Below are positions 1 through 8,218 of a DNA stretch of 64,000 bases, in pieces; the stretch's first letter is position 1, and the number at the start of each line of letters is the position of its first letter. Location: assembly GCA_047602905.1 (NCBI GenBank), contig JBLKOP010000002.1, forward strand, positions 62,001-126,000. Reading direction: 5' to 3'. The notes under the pieces are model-generated. The model was given only the letters and a program-made list of their open reading frames with translations, did no database searches and had not been told where the DNA came from. The position numbers and the translations under genes were made by a program. This stretch comes from SKIA01 sp047602905. Its GTDB lineage: Archaea > Nanobdellota > Nanobdellia > Woesearchaeales > SKIA01.

Positions 1-224
1 ACATCACTAGCGTTTACTTCTACTAACTCCCAGTCGTTCTCCTTAGCAATAGCAACTGCTAAGGAAGTTTTTCCCACTCCTGGAGGTCCATGAAGAAGTA
101 GTGCTTGCTCTTTACTGCTCTTGTACTCCTTTGCGTACTTGCGAGCAGCAGCTACTGCTGCGTCTTGACCAACGATTTCTGAAGTGTTTTTTGGGCGAAA
201 ACGCTCAGTGAACGGTTTACTCAT
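1..224 (-). CDS. rfcL: Replication factor C large subunit, N-terminal part (cut by window edge)
   Basis: Only the first 74 residues lie in the window; the rest is beyond base 1. RFC large subunit is the AAA+ clamp-loader subunit that opens the PCNA ring for DNA polymerase. The N-terminus reads ERFRPK then EIVGQD, followed by a Walker A motif GPPGVGKTS near residue 47 and VNASD at the edge, all typical of archaeal RfcL. Start is the ATG at 224. It is followed on the same strand's upstream side by the CYTH gene. Family assignment is firm; RfcS is less likely given the spacing and wording of the N-terminus. Confidence 0.9.
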   Translation of the reverse strand, partial: MSKPFTERFRPKNTSEIVGQDAAVAAARKYAKEYKSSKEQALLLHGPPGVGKTSLAVAIAKENDWELVEVNASD

Positions 225-277
225 ACAAATTAGTAAGTGCTTGTTCTTTTTAGTGTTGTTGTTTACTTGTCCAGTGA

Positions 278-808
278 TCAGAACCGTAGCTCATCTATTT
301 CGTGTAAGTCTATTCCGTAATCACTATAAATCTCTTTTACTGGTTTACTCACTATTTGTTCTTCTCTAAAACCAAGCTTCTCTACTACTCTAACTACTTC
401 TTCTTCACTAGGACCTTCTACTTCTATGTACGTAGGTATTCTTGGCCACGTATCAATCTCTACGTCCACTCCTTCTAGCTCATAACTTACTCGTTTGTTT
501 TCTTGGTACGCTATTTGCCTAAAGCCTAGTGCGAGTATGAGCTTGTGTGCTTGTGCAAAATCGTTAACAACGATTTCTGCTTCTTGAGTTCCTGAAATAG
601 TGTTCTCAGAGACTTCCTTAACAGCAAGAGTAGTTATTTCTCCGTCTGTTCGTAAACGAACCCATTTATTTTCTTGTTTAGAAACGAAATGATACACGTA
701 GCGCTTCTGAAACTTCTCGCCAACAAAAACTGCTCCTAGCTCTTCTAGCCGCTTCTTAATTTCCTCAACGTCTACTTCAAGAATTTTTGCTTCGTACTCC
801 GTATCCAT
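278..808 (-). CDS. CYTH-domain protein (class IV adenylyl cyclase / CyaB-like)
   Basis: The 176-residue protein begins MDTEYEAKIL, carrying the ExExK signature of CYTH proteins, which act on triphosphate substrates inside a beta-barrel tunnel. Further acidic and basic strand motifs follow (KRYVYHF, VRLRTDG, VDVEIDTWP, IEVEGPSEE). The known activities in the family include adenylyl cyclase, thiamine triphosphatase and tripolyphosphatase; the sequence does not tell which. A TTG at 853 would extend the protein by 15 residues, but the ATG at 808 places the signature at the usual N-terminal position. Its 3' end lies 54 bases upstream of the rfcL start, so the two may be cotranscribed. Confidence 0.85.
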   Translation of the reverse strand: MDTEYEAKILEVDVEEIKKRLEELGAVFVGEKFQKRYVYHFVSKQENKWVRLRTDGEITTLAVKEVSENTISGTQEAEIVVNDFAQAHKLILALGFRQIAYQENKRVSYELEGVDVEIDTWPRIPTYIEVEGPSEEEVVRVVEKLGFREEQIVSKPVKEIYSDYGIDLHEIDELRF

Positions 809-918
809 ACAGCTCTTCTCGTATTGCTTCTTTATGAACTCTTCTATCAACAAAAACCTTTTTTTTCTCTCTTTACTCGTAACACAACCTTAAAAACACT
901 TCTTGCACACATGAATGT

Positions 919-1170
919 ATGAAAGTGCATTTAGAAGCTGCTCAAGACATTTGGTTGCAAGTAACGATTCCTGACAAAGTAACTATTGATTCGTTTCTTG
1001 AAAAAGTAGAGCAGATAGAGCACGTTATTGCAAGAAAAAAAAGCTCAAGCCCCCCTCCTGCTCTTCCTACAATTAAAGAACCTTCTTCTGGTGTTGATGC
1101 TCGCCTAAATCACCTTGAGGAGTCCACACAAAAGATTATTTCGTTACTAGATAACTTACAACAGCACTAA
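919..1170 (+). CDS. Small hypothetical protein with C-terminal helix
   Basis: An 83-residue protein I do not recognise. It starts MKVHLEAAQDIWLQ, has a helix around 25-40, a proline-rich linker (SSSPPPALPT) near the middle, and a predicted C-terminal amphipathic helix with LNHLEESTQKI. The ATG at 919 follows an AT-rich stretch and a short decoy ATG at 911 that closes at once. It lies 33 bases before valS on the same strand and may be cotranscribed with it. Function unknown. Confidence 0.6.
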   Translation: MKVHLEAAQDIWLQVTIPDKVTIDSFLEKVEQIEHVIARKKSSSPPPALPTIKEPSSGVDARLNHLEESTQKIISLLDNLQQH

Positions 1171-1203
1171 CTCTTTTAAACACCTTCTCTCTTTCTTTGT
1201 TGT

Positions 1204-3603
1204 ATGAGTAAACGCTACCAGCCACAAGAAGCTGAGCCAAGAATTCAGGCTTTCTGGCAAGAAAACGATACGTACGTGTTCTCTGAAGAAGAAGGTAAAG
1301 AAGTGTTTAGCATAGACACCCCTCCTCCCACGCTTTCTGGGCGCATGCATTTAGGTCACGCGTTTAGCTACGCGCAAGGAGACTTCATTGCTCGCTACAA
1401 GCGTATGCGCGGTTACAGCGTGTTTTATCCGTTTGGAACCGATGATAACGGCCTTCCTACCGAGCGACTCGTTGAGAAGCAACAAAAGATTTCTAGCAAG
1501 CACATGCCTCGTGATGAGTTCGTAAAAATAGTTAACCAAACTCTTGAGAACGAGCTAGACTCTTTCACTGCCGATTGGAAGCGCCTTGCTATTAGCGCAG
1601 ATTTTACAAACGCGTACAGCACAATTGATGCTCACTGCGTAAAGACTTCACAGCTCTCCTTTCTTGACCTCTACGAGAAAGGCCTTCTTAAGAGAAAAGC
1701 AGACCCGGTAAGTTGGTGCCCTAAATGCCAGACAGCAATAGCGCAAGCAGAGTTTGAGAGCGTTGAGAAACCAAGTAAGATGAACACAGTAACGTTCACA
1801 ACGACTTCAGGAAACAACTTCTCGGTAATGACTACTCGCCCAGAACTTATTCCTGCGTGTGTTGCTATGGCAGCTCATCCAAAGGACAAACGATACAATA
1901 GTTTAGATGAAGAGTTTGTTATTCCTCTTGCAAACACCTTTCCGGACAGCAAACCTGTCCCTCTCGTCTTTGATGAGAGCGTAGATTTTGAGAAAGGAAC
2001 AGGATTAATGATGGTGTGCACGTTTGGGGATAAAGAGGACGTTGAGAAATGGAGAAAGCACGGCTTAAACAGCAAGTTCATCATGCAAGCAGACGGGAAG
2101 CTAAACGAGCAAGCAGGCCCGTATGAAGGACTTAAAGCAGTTGCTGCACGAGAAGCAATCCTTACTGATTTAGAACAAGCAGGCCTGCTTACGAAGCAAG
2201 AAGCAATCGTTCACGCAAGTAACGTTCATGAGCGCTGCGCAACACCTATAGAGTACCTGAGTAGCAAGCAATGGTTCGTAAACGTTCTTGACTTCAAAGA
2301 AGAACTTCTCGCCGCAGGAAAAGAGATTACTTGGTACCCTCAGCACATGAGAGCTCGCTTTGAGCACTGGGTGCAAGGACTTTCTTGGAACTGGATTATT
2401 AGTCGACAAAGAAGTTATGGAGTGCCGTTTCCTGTGTGGTACACTCCCAAAGGAGAAGTCGTTGTAGCAAGTAAAGAAGAACTTCCTATCGACCCAACAA
2501 CCACGAAACCAAAAGGCTACGAGAACCAAGAACTCATACCTGAACGTGACGTCATGGACACATGGGCTACTAGTTCTGTTACTCCACAAATAGCTCTTGG
2601 ATGGGCAGAAGACGAAAAAAACTTCAGTAAACGTTTTCCTATGAGTCTGCGCCTACAAGCACACGACATTATTCGTACATGGGCGTTTTATACTATTCTA
2701 AAATCGTTGCATCACCACAACACCCTTCCTTGGAGGGACATCGTTATTTCTGGCCACGCACTTGACCCGAAAGGAAAGAAGATGAGTAAGAGTAAAGGTA
2801 ACGTTATTGACCCAAACAAAACCATGGATGAGTACAGTAGTGACGCGGTTAGGTTCTGGGCTGCAAGCACGAAACTCGGAGAAGACCTCTCGTTTCAAGA
2901 AAAAGATCTTATTACTGCAAAGAAGACGATTACGAAGCTCTTTAACGCTAGTAAGTTTGCAAGCATGCACCTAGAAGACTATACTCCAATAACTCCTGAC
3001 TTCAAGTTAGAACTCTTTGATGCATGGATCTTTACTCGCTTCAACGAAGTAGTACGTAAAGCCACCAAGTACTTAGACGTGTACGAGTATAGTAAAACAC
3101 GAGCAGTTATTGATACGTTCTTCTGGAACGATTTTTGTGATAACTACCTAGAACTCGTTAAGGACCGCCTCTACAACCCTGGTGAGCGAGGAGCACAAGC
3201 GCGTCTATCAGCACAGTTTACTCTGTACGAAGTCGTTCTGGGAATAAATAAGCTCTTTGCTCCCATCATGCCTCACATCACCGAAGAACTGTATCAGCTC
3301 TACTTTACAAGCACGCAAAGCGCTCATAGCATTCACGTAAGTGAGTGGCCTACTCCTCGCGAAGAATACGCAAGCAAAGAAGAAGCAGTAGCAACAATAC
3401 TCATTGACTTCTTAGCAGAAGCAAGAAAGTTTAAGAGCGAGCGACAACTCAGTATGCGCGCAGAACTTACAAAAGCAACTATCACGCTTGCAAAAGATGA
3501 GCTTCTCATTGCAAAAAAACACATCCTTGACTGGCAAAAAACTGCTGGTGTACGTAACATCGTTTTTGTTGAAGGAGAAGCGAGCGTAGTGTATGAAGAG
3601 TAA
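1204..3603 (+). CDS. valS: Valyl-tRNA synthetase
   Basis: Class I aminoacyl-tRNA synthetase charging tRNA-Val with valine. The 799-residue protein has the HIGH-type motif HLGH at 49-52, a zinc-knuckle-like WCPKCQTAIAQAE near 170, an editing-domain region (TTRPELIPAC) near 215, WNWIISRQRSYG near 396, and the KMSKS loop at residues 526-530. The anticodon-binding helical domain follows (SDAVRFWAAS, then a 200-residue helical tail). Length is within the range of compact archaeal ValRS. The signatures fit ValRS better than IleRS or LeuRS. The next gene overlaps its end by 11 bases. Confidence 0.95.
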   Translation: MSKRYQPQEAEPRIQAFWQENDTYVFSEEEGKEVFSIDTPPPTLSGRMHLGHAFSYAQGDFIARYKRMRGYSVFYPFGTDDNGLPTERLVEKQQKISSKHMPRDEFVKIVNQTLENELDSFTADWKRLAISADFTNAYSTIDAHCVKTSQLSFLDLYEKGLLKRKADPVSWCPKCQTAIAQAEFESVEKPSKMNTVTFTTTSGNNFSVMTTRPELIPACVAMAAHPKDKRYNSLDEEFVIPLANTFPDSKPVPLVFDESVDFEKGTGLMMVCTFGDKEDVEKWRKHGLNSKFIMQADGKLNEQAGPYEGLKAVAAREAILTDLEQAGLLTKQEAIVHASNVHERCATPIEYLSSKQWFVNVLDFKEELLAAGKEITWYPQHMRARFEHWVQGLSWNWIISRQRSYGVPFPVWYTPKGEVVVASKEELPIDPTTTKPKGYENQELIPERDVMDTWATSSVTPQIALGWAEDEKNFSKRFPMSLRLQAHDIIRTWAFYTILKSLHHHNTLPWRDIVISGHALDPKGKKMSKSKGNVIDPNKTMDEYSSDAVRFWAASTKLGEDLSFQEKDLITAKKTITKLFNASKFASMHLEDYTPITPDFKLELFDAWIFTRFNEVVRKATKYLDVYEYSKTRAVIDTFFWNDFCDNYLELVKDRLYNPGERGAQARLSAQFTLYEVVLGINKLFAPIMPHITEELYQLYFTSTQSAHSIHVSEWPTPREEYASKEEAVATILIDFLAEARKFKSERQLSMRAELTKATITLAKDELLIAKKHILDWQKTAGVRNIVFVEGEASVVYEE

Positions 3604-3895
3604 GTTACGCGTACAAGCAGAACACCTAGCGACCAAACTCACTTCAGCTATTAATCACCAGCGAGTATCTGCTGTTGTGTATGAGGAAGAAACAATAACT
3701 ATTCATGTTCTGGTTAAAGAAGCTGCTCTGGGCTTGGGAAGAACTGTTTTGAGCGTGGATTTTGATGAGAAGAACAAGCAAGTAGTTGTTGTTCATCTCT
3801 GTGAAAAAACGATTATTGATGATTCACTAACACAAACAAAAACTGCTCTTGAAGCGTTTTCTTCTAAGAATCAGTTCTTGGTAGTGTATGAGTAG
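3593..3895 (+). CDS. Hypothetical protein downstream of valS
   Basis: A 100-residue protein of unknown function. It overlaps the 3' end of valS by 11 bases in another frame, suggesting translational coupling. The sequence has an N-terminal helix with basic residues, then alternating hydrophobic stretches that look like beta strands (VSAVVYEEETITIHVLV, KQVVVVHL). No catalytic motif is visible. Its end overlaps the convergent ThiF-family gene by 32 bases, which is long for two real genes but not unusual here. Confidence 0.6.
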   Translation: MKSKLRVQAEHLATKLTSAINHQRVSAVVYEEETITIHVLVKEAALGLGRTVLSVDFDEKNKQVVVVHLCEKTIIDDSLTQTKTALEAFSSKNQFLVVYE

Positions 3896-4679
3896 CGTAG
3901 AGTTCCTGAGTGAGCACTTTGAGCTTATCGATGTCTTCTTCTCCATAATAATGGATTTCTCCGTTCTCAAAAACCACGCACCGAGTGCCTTTTCTTGTTG
4001 TCGTCTCTGCACGTAACAAACGCTTCTTAAGAGGCTTAGCACTCATAGTGCTTGCTAGCGTGCACCAAGTTATGTAGAACTCTTCTCTGGGCAGTTCTTC
4101 TTCACAAGCACTACACGCAGAAAACGTTATTATTTGCTCATCCTCCACGGTAAGTAATTGCAAGAACGGCTTCTCCTCTCCGGCAAGCACCTGTGCTGTT
4201 AGTCGTGCTTGTTTTAAGACGAGTTTATCAGCGAGTTCTACAGGGATTTCTCGTCCTCTACACGTATCTACTGCTATTTTGTTTTTGTACGCGCACGCAA
4301 AACAGTGCTTGCCAACAAACAGCCCGACAATACCTCGTTTTTTTCCTGCTGCTGCGTGTATAAACGGTATTCCTTCGTCATAGCAGTACTTACCAAGTAA
4401 TCTTCTTGTTACTAGGTTGTCTGTGCAGTCAATAACTACTTCTGCTTCTCGTAGTAACTCGATGTTTGTTTCGTCAAGAAAGACGTTGTGTGCACGTATA
4501 GAAGGAATGAGTCGCATAATCGCGTACACTTTTTGTGTTCCTATATCTCGTCGAGTGTATTTTTGTATTTCTAAGTTCTCTTCATACACGACGTCGTGAT
4601 CAATAAGCGCAAGAGATTCTTCTTTAAGCAGGTGCGCTAGTCGGCTGCCTAGCGTTCCTAAACCTATTATTGCTATCAT
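3864..4679 (-). CDS. ThiF/MoeB/HesA-family E1-like adenylyltransferase
   Basis: The 271-residue protein starts with the nucleotide-binding motif IGLGTLGSRLA and continues with LIDHDVVYEENLEIQ and VVIDCTDNLVTRRLL, the hallmarks of the ThiF/E1 superfamily, whose members adenylate a ubiquitin-like C-terminus or, in TcdA-type proteins, a tRNA-bound substrate. Two cysteine pairs (CFAC near 137, CSAC near 198) probably bind zinc. It is the last gene of a nop5-flpA-thiF operon: its ATG overlaps the flpA stop by one base. That neighbourhood suggests, without proving, a link to RNA modification. No ubiquitin-like partner gene is visible in the window. Confidence 0.8.
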   Translation of the reverse strand: MIAIIGLGTLGSRLAHLLKEESLALIDHDVVYEENLEIQKYTRRDIGTQKVYAIMRLIPSIRAHNVFLDETNIELLREAEVVIDCTDNLVTRRLLGKYCYDEGIPFIHAAAGKKRGIVGLFVGKHCFACAYKNKIAVDTCRGREIPVELADKLVLKQARLTAQVLAGEEKPFLQLLTVEDEQIITFSACSACEEELPREEFYITWCTLASTMSAKPLKKRLLRAETTTRKGTRCVVFENGEIHYYGEEDIDKLKVLTQELYATHTLPRTDS

Positions 4680-5260
4680 CAGAAATAGTCGTAGTTTTCT
4701 TCTTGGTGCACAACAAAGAGTCGGTGAGCGCTTTGGTATGGCTCTAAACTAATTTCTTGCACGATAGTCATTCCTTCTTTCATAAGCTGCTCTCGTGTGT
4801 CTGCAAACACTGCTGCTGGTTCTGCAGTTGAGCTAGTTGCGGGTGCTTTTAGTGCGAGTATTCCTACTCCGTGCGGGGAGAGAAAGCGTCTGCAGAGGTT
4901 AACGAAGATGCCTGTTTGGTCTCTTTGCGCTATGTCTTGAAAGACTACGTCAACGCTTGCTGGTATGTGGTGTGCGAAGCTGTCAGGGCTACTCGCGTCT
5001 GCAAGTATAGGCATGACGTTTGGGAGGTTCTCTGCTATTGGTAAGAAGTACCTCATCATTTCTTTGCTTTTCTCTACAGCATAGAGTTGTATGGGTAAGT
5101 CGTAGATGTGGCTTATTGTGTATCCGTGCGCTGCTCCTACGTAGAGCATGCTTTGTACTCGTAGATAGCTTTCTGAGAAACCGTTTTGTATTGCTGCTTG
5201 TATTTTGCTTCTTTCTGCTAAGAAGCCTGCTTTTCTGTATTCCTCAAACTTATTGTGCAT
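4679..5260 (-). CDS. flpA: Fibrillarin-like rRNA/tRNA 2'-O-methyltransferase
   Basis: FlpA is the SAM-dependent methyltransferase of the archaeal C/D box sRNP and adds 2'-O-methyl groups to rRNA and tRNA. The SAM-binding motif is MLYVGAAHGYTISHI, followed by LYAVEKS, PILADASSPD, VDVVFQDIAQRDQ and ILALKAPATS, matching fibrillarin motifs in order. At 193 residues it is somewhat shorter than the usual 210-230, mostly at the N-terminus. It overlaps the upstream nop5-like gene by 11 bases and the downstream ThiF-family gene by one base, so this is one operon. Nop5 is its obligate partner in archaea. Confidence 0.92.
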   Translation of the reverse strand: MHNKFEEYRKAGFLAERSKIQAAIQNGFSESYLRVQSMLYVGAAHGYTISHIYDLPIQLYAVEKSKEMMRYFLPIAENLPNVMPILADASSPDSFAHHIPASVDVVFQDIAQRDQTGIFVNLCRRFLSPHGVGILALKAPATSSTAEPAAVFADTREQLMKEGMTIVQEISLEPYQSAHRLFVVHQEENYDYF

Positions 5261-5852
5261 ACAGCACCTCTTGGTGGAGTTTGTCTCCTTTGAATTCTCC
5301 GTTGTGCGCGTCTATGCGTGCCGCGAGTACTGCTCGTGAGCAAAGAATTCTTAGTGCTCGGTCACTGCTTGCTAGTTCGTGACTTTCAAGAATGCTCTTT
5401 TTTGGTTTTGCTCCAAATACTCCGCTCTCATTTCCTAAGTTTTGGCAGTCTCTTTGCGTTAGTCGACTCAGTTTTTCTAGGCTTCCTGCTTCGCTGATAA
5501 GTTCTGCAGCTGTTTCTGCTCCGCACACTGCGCAGAGGTTTGGTGCTACTGTTTGTGCGAATGCTTCAAAATCAATTTTTTTCTTCTTCACTGCTGCTTC
5601 TAGGAGTTGCCAGTGCTCCTCTAGCATCTTCGCTCCTATTCCTTGCTCATTCCACGCTTTGCTTGCTTGTTTCTTTACCGTGTTTTTTGCGTCTTTTTCT
5701 TGTGGAAGTACGGTGAGTAACCAGTTGTCTAGTCCTTGTTTTGTGTTTATTGATCGGTATAAGTGGATGAGTACTTCGTCTTCTCGTAGTGTTTCTCGTA
5801 GTTTATTCTTGGTTTCGTTTATTGCTTGCTCTCGGCGCGCTGAGAAGTCCAT
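5250..5852 (-). CDS. nop5: Short Nop5/Nop56-58-like C/D box sRNP scaffold
   Basis: Nop5 bridges the C/D guide RNA and fibrillarin. The Nop-domain core is visible: VAPNLCAVCGAETAAELISEAGSLEKLSRL, read in pieces, then QNLGNES, FGAKPKK, and the closing helix CSRAVLAARIDAHNGE. The protein is only about 200 residues against 350-400 in most archaea: the N-terminal fibrillarin-binding domain is very reduced and the basic C-terminal tail is absent. It immediately precedes flpA with an 11-base overlap, the classic gene pair. I start at the ATG 5852; a TTG at 5897 would add 15 residues (MYYETDLKKT). Confidence 0.85.
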   Translation of the reverse strand: MDFSARREQAINETKNKLRETLREDEVLIHLYRSINTKQGLDNWLLTVLPQEKDAKNTVKKQASKAWNEQGIGAKMLEEHWQLLEAAVKKKKIDFEAFAQTVAPNLCAVCGAETAAELISEAGSLEKLSRLTQRDCQNLGNESGVFGAKPKKSILESHELASSDRALRILCSRAVLAARIDAHNGEFKGDKLHQEVLYAQ

Positions 5853-5930
5853 GCTACCAAGCAATAAGGTCTTCTTTAAATCGGTTTCGTAATACAAGCA
5901 ATTAAAAAGCGCGTGTAATTGCTAGTTTGT

Positions 5931-7043
5931 ATGTCTGATATGAAGAAAATGAGTGCTAAGCAGCGCTTTAAGCTGAAGCACTTCATTAAGGAGTTAGAAG
6001 ATCACCGTGGTCGTGGCACTGAGTTAGTGAGTGTGTACGTTCCTGCTGGTTATGATATCTCTAAGATTAGTGGTCATTTGCAGGACGAGCAGGGTACTGC
6101 TACGAATATTAAGAGTTCTTCTACTCGTAAGAACGTTATTGATGCTTTGGAGCGTATGATTCAGCACCTGAAATTGTTTGATCGTACTCCTCCTAATGGG
6201 TTGGCTGCTTTTTCTGGTAATGTTTCTGAGCGTGAGGGGCAAAGTGACGTTCAGGTCTGGAGTATAGAGCCTCCTATGCCTATGAATCAGCGTTTGTACC
6301 GGTGTGATAAGGAGTTTATTCTTGAGCCGCTTATGGAGATGGCTGATGATGAAAACACGTACGGGATGGTTGTTGTTGATAAGCGAGAAGGTACTGTTGC
6401 TTTGCTGAAGGGAAAAACGATTATTCCTCTTGCTACAACGACGTCTGCTGTTCCTGGAAAAACAAAGGCCGGGGGCCAAAGTGCTCAGCGTTTTGAGCGT
6501 TTGCGTGATGGTGCTGCTAAGGAGTTTTATCGTCGTGTTGGTGGATATGTGAATAAAGAATTTGGTGGTAACAGTGATGTTCGTGGTATTTTGCTTGGTG
6601 GTCCTGGGCGTTCTAAAGAGGAGTTTCTTGAGCAAGGACAGGTTTTACAGGAGATTAAGGATAAGGTAGTTGGTGTTTTTGATCTCTCTTATACTGGCGA
6701 GTTTGGTTTGCAAGAGTTGCTTGATCGTTCTAGTGACGTTCTTTCTGAAGAAGACGTTATGGAGGAGAAGCAGTTCATGCAGAAGTTCTTCTTTGAGTTA
6801 TCTCGCGATACGGGTAAGGCGGATTATGGTGAGGAGCGCATTCGCAAACTCATCGCTTTAGGTGCTGTTGAGACGTTACTGCTTTCTGAGAGTTTAGATG
6901 ATAAGCTCATTGCTGATTTAGAAAAAGAGTGTGAGAACATGGGTGGAGACACACAAATCATTAGTTTAGAAACAAGAGAAGGAAGCCAGCTTGATAAGAT
7001 GGGTGGTGTAGCTGCTATTCTTCGCTACGCAGTAGAATTCTAG
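5931..7043 (+). CDS. prf1: Peptide chain release factor aRF1
   Basis: aRF1 reads all three stop codons and triggers peptide release. Counting from the ATG at 5931 (MSDMKKMSAKQ), the stop-codon recognition motif NIKS is at 59-62 and the catalytic GGQ at 181-183, within AGGQSAQRFER. The domain 3 region (GDTQIISLETREG) is also present. At 370 residues it is shorter than the usual 410-420, mainly at the C-terminus. Earlier in-frame TTG at 5919 is possible. A weak TTAAAAAG box lies about 28 bases upstream, so the mRNA is probably leaderless. The gene is divergent from the nop5 operon. Confidence 0.95.
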   Translation: MSDMKKMSAKQRFKLKHFIKELEDHRGRGTELVSVYVPAGYDISKISGHLQDEQGTATNIKSSSTRKNVIDALERMIQHLKLFDRTPPNGLAAFSGNVSEREGQSDVQVWSIEPPMPMNQRLYRCDKEFILEPLMEMADDENTYGMVVVDKREGTVALLKGKTIIPLATTTSAVPGKTKAGGQSAQRFERLRDGAAKEFYRRVGGYVNKEFGGNSDVRGILLGGPGRSKEEFLEQGQVLQEIKDKVVGVFDLSYTGEFGLQELLDRSSDVLSEEDVMEEKQFMQKFFFELSRDTGKADYGEERIRKLIALGAVETLLLSESLDDKLIADLEKECENMGGDTQIISLETREGSQLDKMGGVAAILRYAVEF

Positions 7044-7051
7044 AGAACTAC

Positions 7052-7059
7052 TTATAAAT
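7052..7059 (+). promoter_or_regulatory. TATA box of small gene 7081-7278
   Basis: TTATAAAT lies 29 bases before the ATG at 7081, the spacing expected for a leaderless archaeal transcript. It supports both the start choice and the reality of the small gene that follows. Confidence 0.65.
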
Positions 7060-7080
7060 GGGTTGTTTATTCTTGTTTGT

Positions 7081-7278
7081 ATGAAAAATACACTTGACAC
7101 ATTTCTTTTAGCTCACAAAACTGCTTGTCGCAACGCACTTTTTACTTGCGAGGATAACTCCTCTGTTGAGGTATACGCTCATGATAGCAAACAACCTGAG
7201 CCGTATGATTCTTCTTTGTACGAGTCAGCAAACAGCACTGCTCAACGAGTTGATTCTATGCTTTACTACGGCTTGTAA
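7081..7278 (+). CDS. Small hypothetical protein
   Basis: A 65-residue protein beginning MKNTLDTFLLAHKT. It has three parts: an N-terminal helix, a middle with alternating charges (CEDNSSVEVYAHD), and a tail rich in Ser, Tyr and Asn. The TATA box 29 bases upstream is the best evidence that it is expressed. It overlaps the end of the convergent APH-family gene by 23 bases. Function unknown. Confidence 0.55.
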   Translation: MKNTLDTFLLAHKTACRNALFTCEDNSSVEVYAHDSKQPEPYDSSLYESANSTAQRVDSMLYYGL

Positions 7279-8218
7279 TTTGATTCGTTTTTTTGATGTG
7301 TTCGCGTACTTTTTGTATATATTCTTTTGCGAGTTTTTCTTGTTGTGTGTTTATGAGTCTGTACACAAATTTTAGGTCTAGTTGTATTCGCAGATACGTC
7401 ACTATTTCTTTCCAGTTATTTGGTATGTGTGCGTGTTTTTTGTATTCTGCAATGAACTCTTCTTCTATCCATTTCTCTTTGCTAAAAACCCATCGTTGTA
7501 GCTGAAAGAACTCCCAGAGATTAATTCCTATTTCTGCGTGCTCCCAGTCTATTACTCCGGTTACGTTTTGGTTTTTGTCTACAAATATGTTTTCAAGAGT
7601 AAAGTCCATGTGTGTAAGGCAATATGGTTGTATGTTTTCAATGAGGTGTGCGTACTGTTTGGTTGTGTTAATTGCTTCTTGTATGAGCTGTTCATCTACT
7701 ACTTTTTGTTTTCGTAGTTCTTCTGCTCCTTCTTGTATGTTTGTTAAGTGCATTTCTTTAAACGTTCCTTGATACGCTGTTTTGTTTGCATAAAATTTTC
7801 CTGCTTGCCTAAACGTGCATTTTGTGTGCATCTTTGCTAAGTATTTTGCCATGTTTTTTATGAGTCGTTGTTTTTGCTTCTTGTTTAGTGTATTCCATGT
7901 ATCGTTTGCTTTTATTCCTGGTAAGCATTCTATTACAAGTACGTCGCAGTCTAGATATTTTCTTGTTGTATCGAGGTGATATACGTGTGGTGCTGCGAGT
8001 TGGTGTTTGTGAAGTATTTCGTATACGTGTTCTTCTTTTGCTACGTTTCTTGCTGGTTTTCTTCTTGAAGGCTTAATAATTACTGAGTTAAGTTCTTCAG
8101 AGAAGAAATCTATTTTATACGCTACATTCATCCATCCTTGTAAAGGAGTTATTTGTTTAATTTTTGCTTGCGGAAACAGTCTATGTATAATCTGAGAAAT
8201 TTCTTGTTCAGTTATCAT
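7256..8218 (-). CDS. Aminoglycoside phosphotransferase (APH)-family kinase
   Basis: The 320-residue protein has the small-molecule kinase fold of APH, choline kinase and homoserine kinase II. The ATP-binding lysine region is VIIKPSRRK; the catalytic loop HMDFTLEN (H203, D205, N210) and the metal-binding DWEHAEIG (D224) are both intact, so it is likely active. The substrate could be an amino alcohol, a nucleoside or a sugar and cannot be told from sequence. It overlaps the upstream DHH gene by 11 bases and probably shares its transcript. Confidence 0.85.
   Translation of the reverse strand: MITEQEISQIIHRLFPQAKIKQITPLQGWMNVAYKIDFFSEELNSVIIKPSRRKPARNVAKEEHVYEILHKHQLAAPHVYHLDTTRKYLDCDVLVIECLPGIKANDTWNTLNKKQKQRLIKNMAKYLAKMHTKCTFRQAGKFYANKTAYQGTFKEMHLTNIQEGAEELRKQKVVDEQLIQEAINTTKQYAHLIENIQPYCLTHMDFTLENIFVDKNQNVTGVIDWEHAEIGINLWEFFQLQRWVFSKEKWIEEEFIAEYKKHAHIPNNWKEIVTYLRIQLDLKFVYRLINTQQEKLAKEYIQKVREHIKKTNQITSRSKA

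Noticed and set aside
5392..5892. Plus-strand frame of 166 codons across nop5
   Set aside because: It is the antisense shadow of the Nop5-like gene, which has recognisable motifs.
6024..6635. Minus-strand frame of 203 codons across prf1
   Set aside because: Antisense of aRF1; Thr/Arg/Asn-rich composition with no motif.
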